Source of the DNA: an uncultured Collinsella sp.
GTDB lineage: Bacteria; Actinomycetota; Coriobacteriia; Coriobacteriales; Coriobacteriaceae
NCBI GenBank assembly: GCA_900550415.1
Contig: URSO01000085.1
Coordinates: forward strand, 1 to 6,367
Reading direction: 5' to 3'
Length of the DNA stretch: 6,367 nt
The notes beneath the pieces were generated by a model, which saw only the letters and a list, made by a program, of their open reading frames with translations, was not told where the DNA came from and made no database searches. Positions 5,502-6,367 of this stretch are shown here, one piece after another. The position numbers and the translations under genes are program-made. The first letter of the stretch is position 1. Every line of letters starts with the position of its first letter.

Positions 5502-5768
5502 TTAGAACGAAAGGTTGTCGTCGGTGTTGGCGGCCTCGCCGTCGGCGAGCACGTCGTTGCCGTCGACGTCCTTAAGGAGCACCGACACCTTCTGCTCGGC
5601 GTCGGACAGGCGGGTGCGCAGGCTCTTGAGGAGCTCGACGCCGCGGGTATAGCTCTCGAGCGACTCCTCAAGCTCCATATCGCCCGACTCCAGGCTGCGA
5701 ATAATAAGTTCCAGCTCCTGCGAGGCCTGCTTGTACGTAAGCTGCTCGACCGGGGTCTTCTCTGCCAT
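5502..5768 (-). CDS. xseB: Exodeoxyribonuclease VII small subunit
   Basis: This is an 88-residue XseB protein, slightly longer than the usual 60-85 because of an acidic tail. XseB is the non-catalytic subunit that binds several copies to one XseA. The complex degrades single-stranded DNA from either end into oligonucleotides in DNA repair. The conserved two-helix core is clear: LTYKQASQELELIIRSLESG (10-29), then LEESLESYTRGVELLKSLR (33-51) and LSDAEQKV (54-61). Residues 68-88 are an Asp-rich extension without recognisable fold. The ATG at 5766-5768 follows AAAGGA. It lies 42 bp after xseA in the same direction, the common arrangement. Confidence 0.96.
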   Translation of the reverse strand: MAEKTPVEQLTYKQASQELELIIRSLESGDMELEESLESYTRGVELLKSLRTRLSDAEQKVSVLLKDVDGNDVLADGEAANTDDNLSF

Positions 5769-5810
5769 ATCTGTTTCCTTTCCTAAAGGTTTATTACTAT
5801 GAAACGCGGC

Positions 5811-6367
5811 CTACTCGACCGCATCGACCGTTGCCGCCACGTTGCCGTCTGCCATGCGCACGCGGATGGCGTCGCCGGGCTTAAAGGTCTTAGCGCTCGT
5901 AGCCACGCCATCTTCGCTGTAGGCAATGGAGTAGCCGCGGGCAAGCACCTTGAGCGGCGACAGGGCATCGAGCGAGGCTGCCGCACGGCCCAGGTCGGAC
6001 GCGGGTTTATTGAGCATCGTACGTCCCTGATGCTCCAGACGGGAATTCGCAAGCGTGATCGCATGGCGCTTGCCATCGAGCCCCGAGGTGCTTGCGACCA
6101 AGCGCTCGGGCAGACGCTCGAAGTTGGAGCGGAAGGTCCCAACCGAACGCGTTATGGCGCCGGACAGACGATCGGCCGTCAGGGCAAGCTCGGACTCGCG
6201 ACGCTCGACCATAAACGTTGGGTCGTTGAGGCACGGGCGGTACGCGGCTGCATCGAGCGCATCGCCCAGACGGGCCGTATAGGTATCCCAGGCGCGGCAA
6301 CCGCGCTGATCGAGCATCTCCAGGTCGACCTGGGCCGACCCAATCATCGATGCCATCGCGGCACCCA
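5811..6367 (-). CDS. xseA: Exodeoxyribonuclease VII large subunit, C-terminal part (cut by window edge)
   Basis: This is the last 184 residues of XseA; the frame is open to the right edge, so the start and the N-terminal OB-fold are outside the window. The visible part covers the end of the nuclease domain, a long coiled-coil region that binds XseB (about the first 120 residues, rich in Arg, Leu and Glu), and the C-terminal segment. The family hallmark near the end is LSPLKVLARGYSIAYSEDG, followed by KPGDAIRVRMADGNVAATVDAVE and a TAG stop. The Met at 6354-6356 is internal: the codons before it continue the same frame (Gly-Ala-Ala-Met-Ala-Ser-Met). Together with xseB downstream it makes exonuclease VII. 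Total XseA length is normally 400-450, so more than half is missing here. Confidence 0.94.
   Translation of the reverse strand, partial: GAAMASMIGSAQVDLEMLDQRGCRAWDTYTARLGDALDAAAYRPCLNDPTFMVERRESELALTADRLSGAITRSVGTFRSNFERLPERLVASTSGLDGKRHAITLANSRLEHQGRTMLNKPASDLGRAAASLDALSPLKVLARGYSIAYSEDGVATSAKTFKPGDAIRVRMADGNVAATVDAVE

Overview
The window looks like chromosomal DNA from a high-GC, anaerobic gut actinobacterium. Coriobacteriia, and probably Collinsella, is my best guess; it rests on the style of the proteins (for example the acetate kinases) and the G/C-ending codon use, not on a database match. Every supported gene is on the minus strand, so transcription runs from right to left.

In transcription order the layout is as follows. 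(1) At the right edge is the C-terminal part of xseA, the exonuclease VII large subunit, cut by the window end. It is followed by xseB (small subunit) and a small HIT-family nucleotide hydrolase; this is a compact housekeeping cluster. (2) A LysR-type regulator and a 12-helix MFS transporter come next. Both are visibly lower in GC than their neighbours, and a 19-bp inverted repeat lies between them. They look like a regulator-plus-exporter cassette set into housekeeping DNA. (3) Two complete acetate kinase genes lie in tandem. Both are 392 codons plus a stop and are about 60% identical as proteins by hand count. Each has its own ribosome binding site and its own downstream hairpin terminator. 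No phosphotransacetylase gene is in the window. (4) The left 206 bp hold no gene I can support, and end in a strong symmetric terminator.

Acetate kinase interconverts acetyl phosphate + ADP and acetate + ATP, so the pair points to fermentative ATP generation or acetate activation. The upstream copy (1607-2785) departs from the classical acetate kinase active-site motifs at four positions, while the downstream copy (264-1442) keeps them. That suggests functional divergence rather than simple dosage. Separate terminators, and a palindrome cluster found only in front of the downstream copy, suggest that the two are expressed independently.

I see no CRISPR array, tRNA, rRNA, transposase or phage gene, and no clearly new multi-gene system. 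The points most worth following up are the divergent acetate kinase pair, several palindromic candidate operators, and a possible alternative RNA fold between the transporter and the second acetate kinase.
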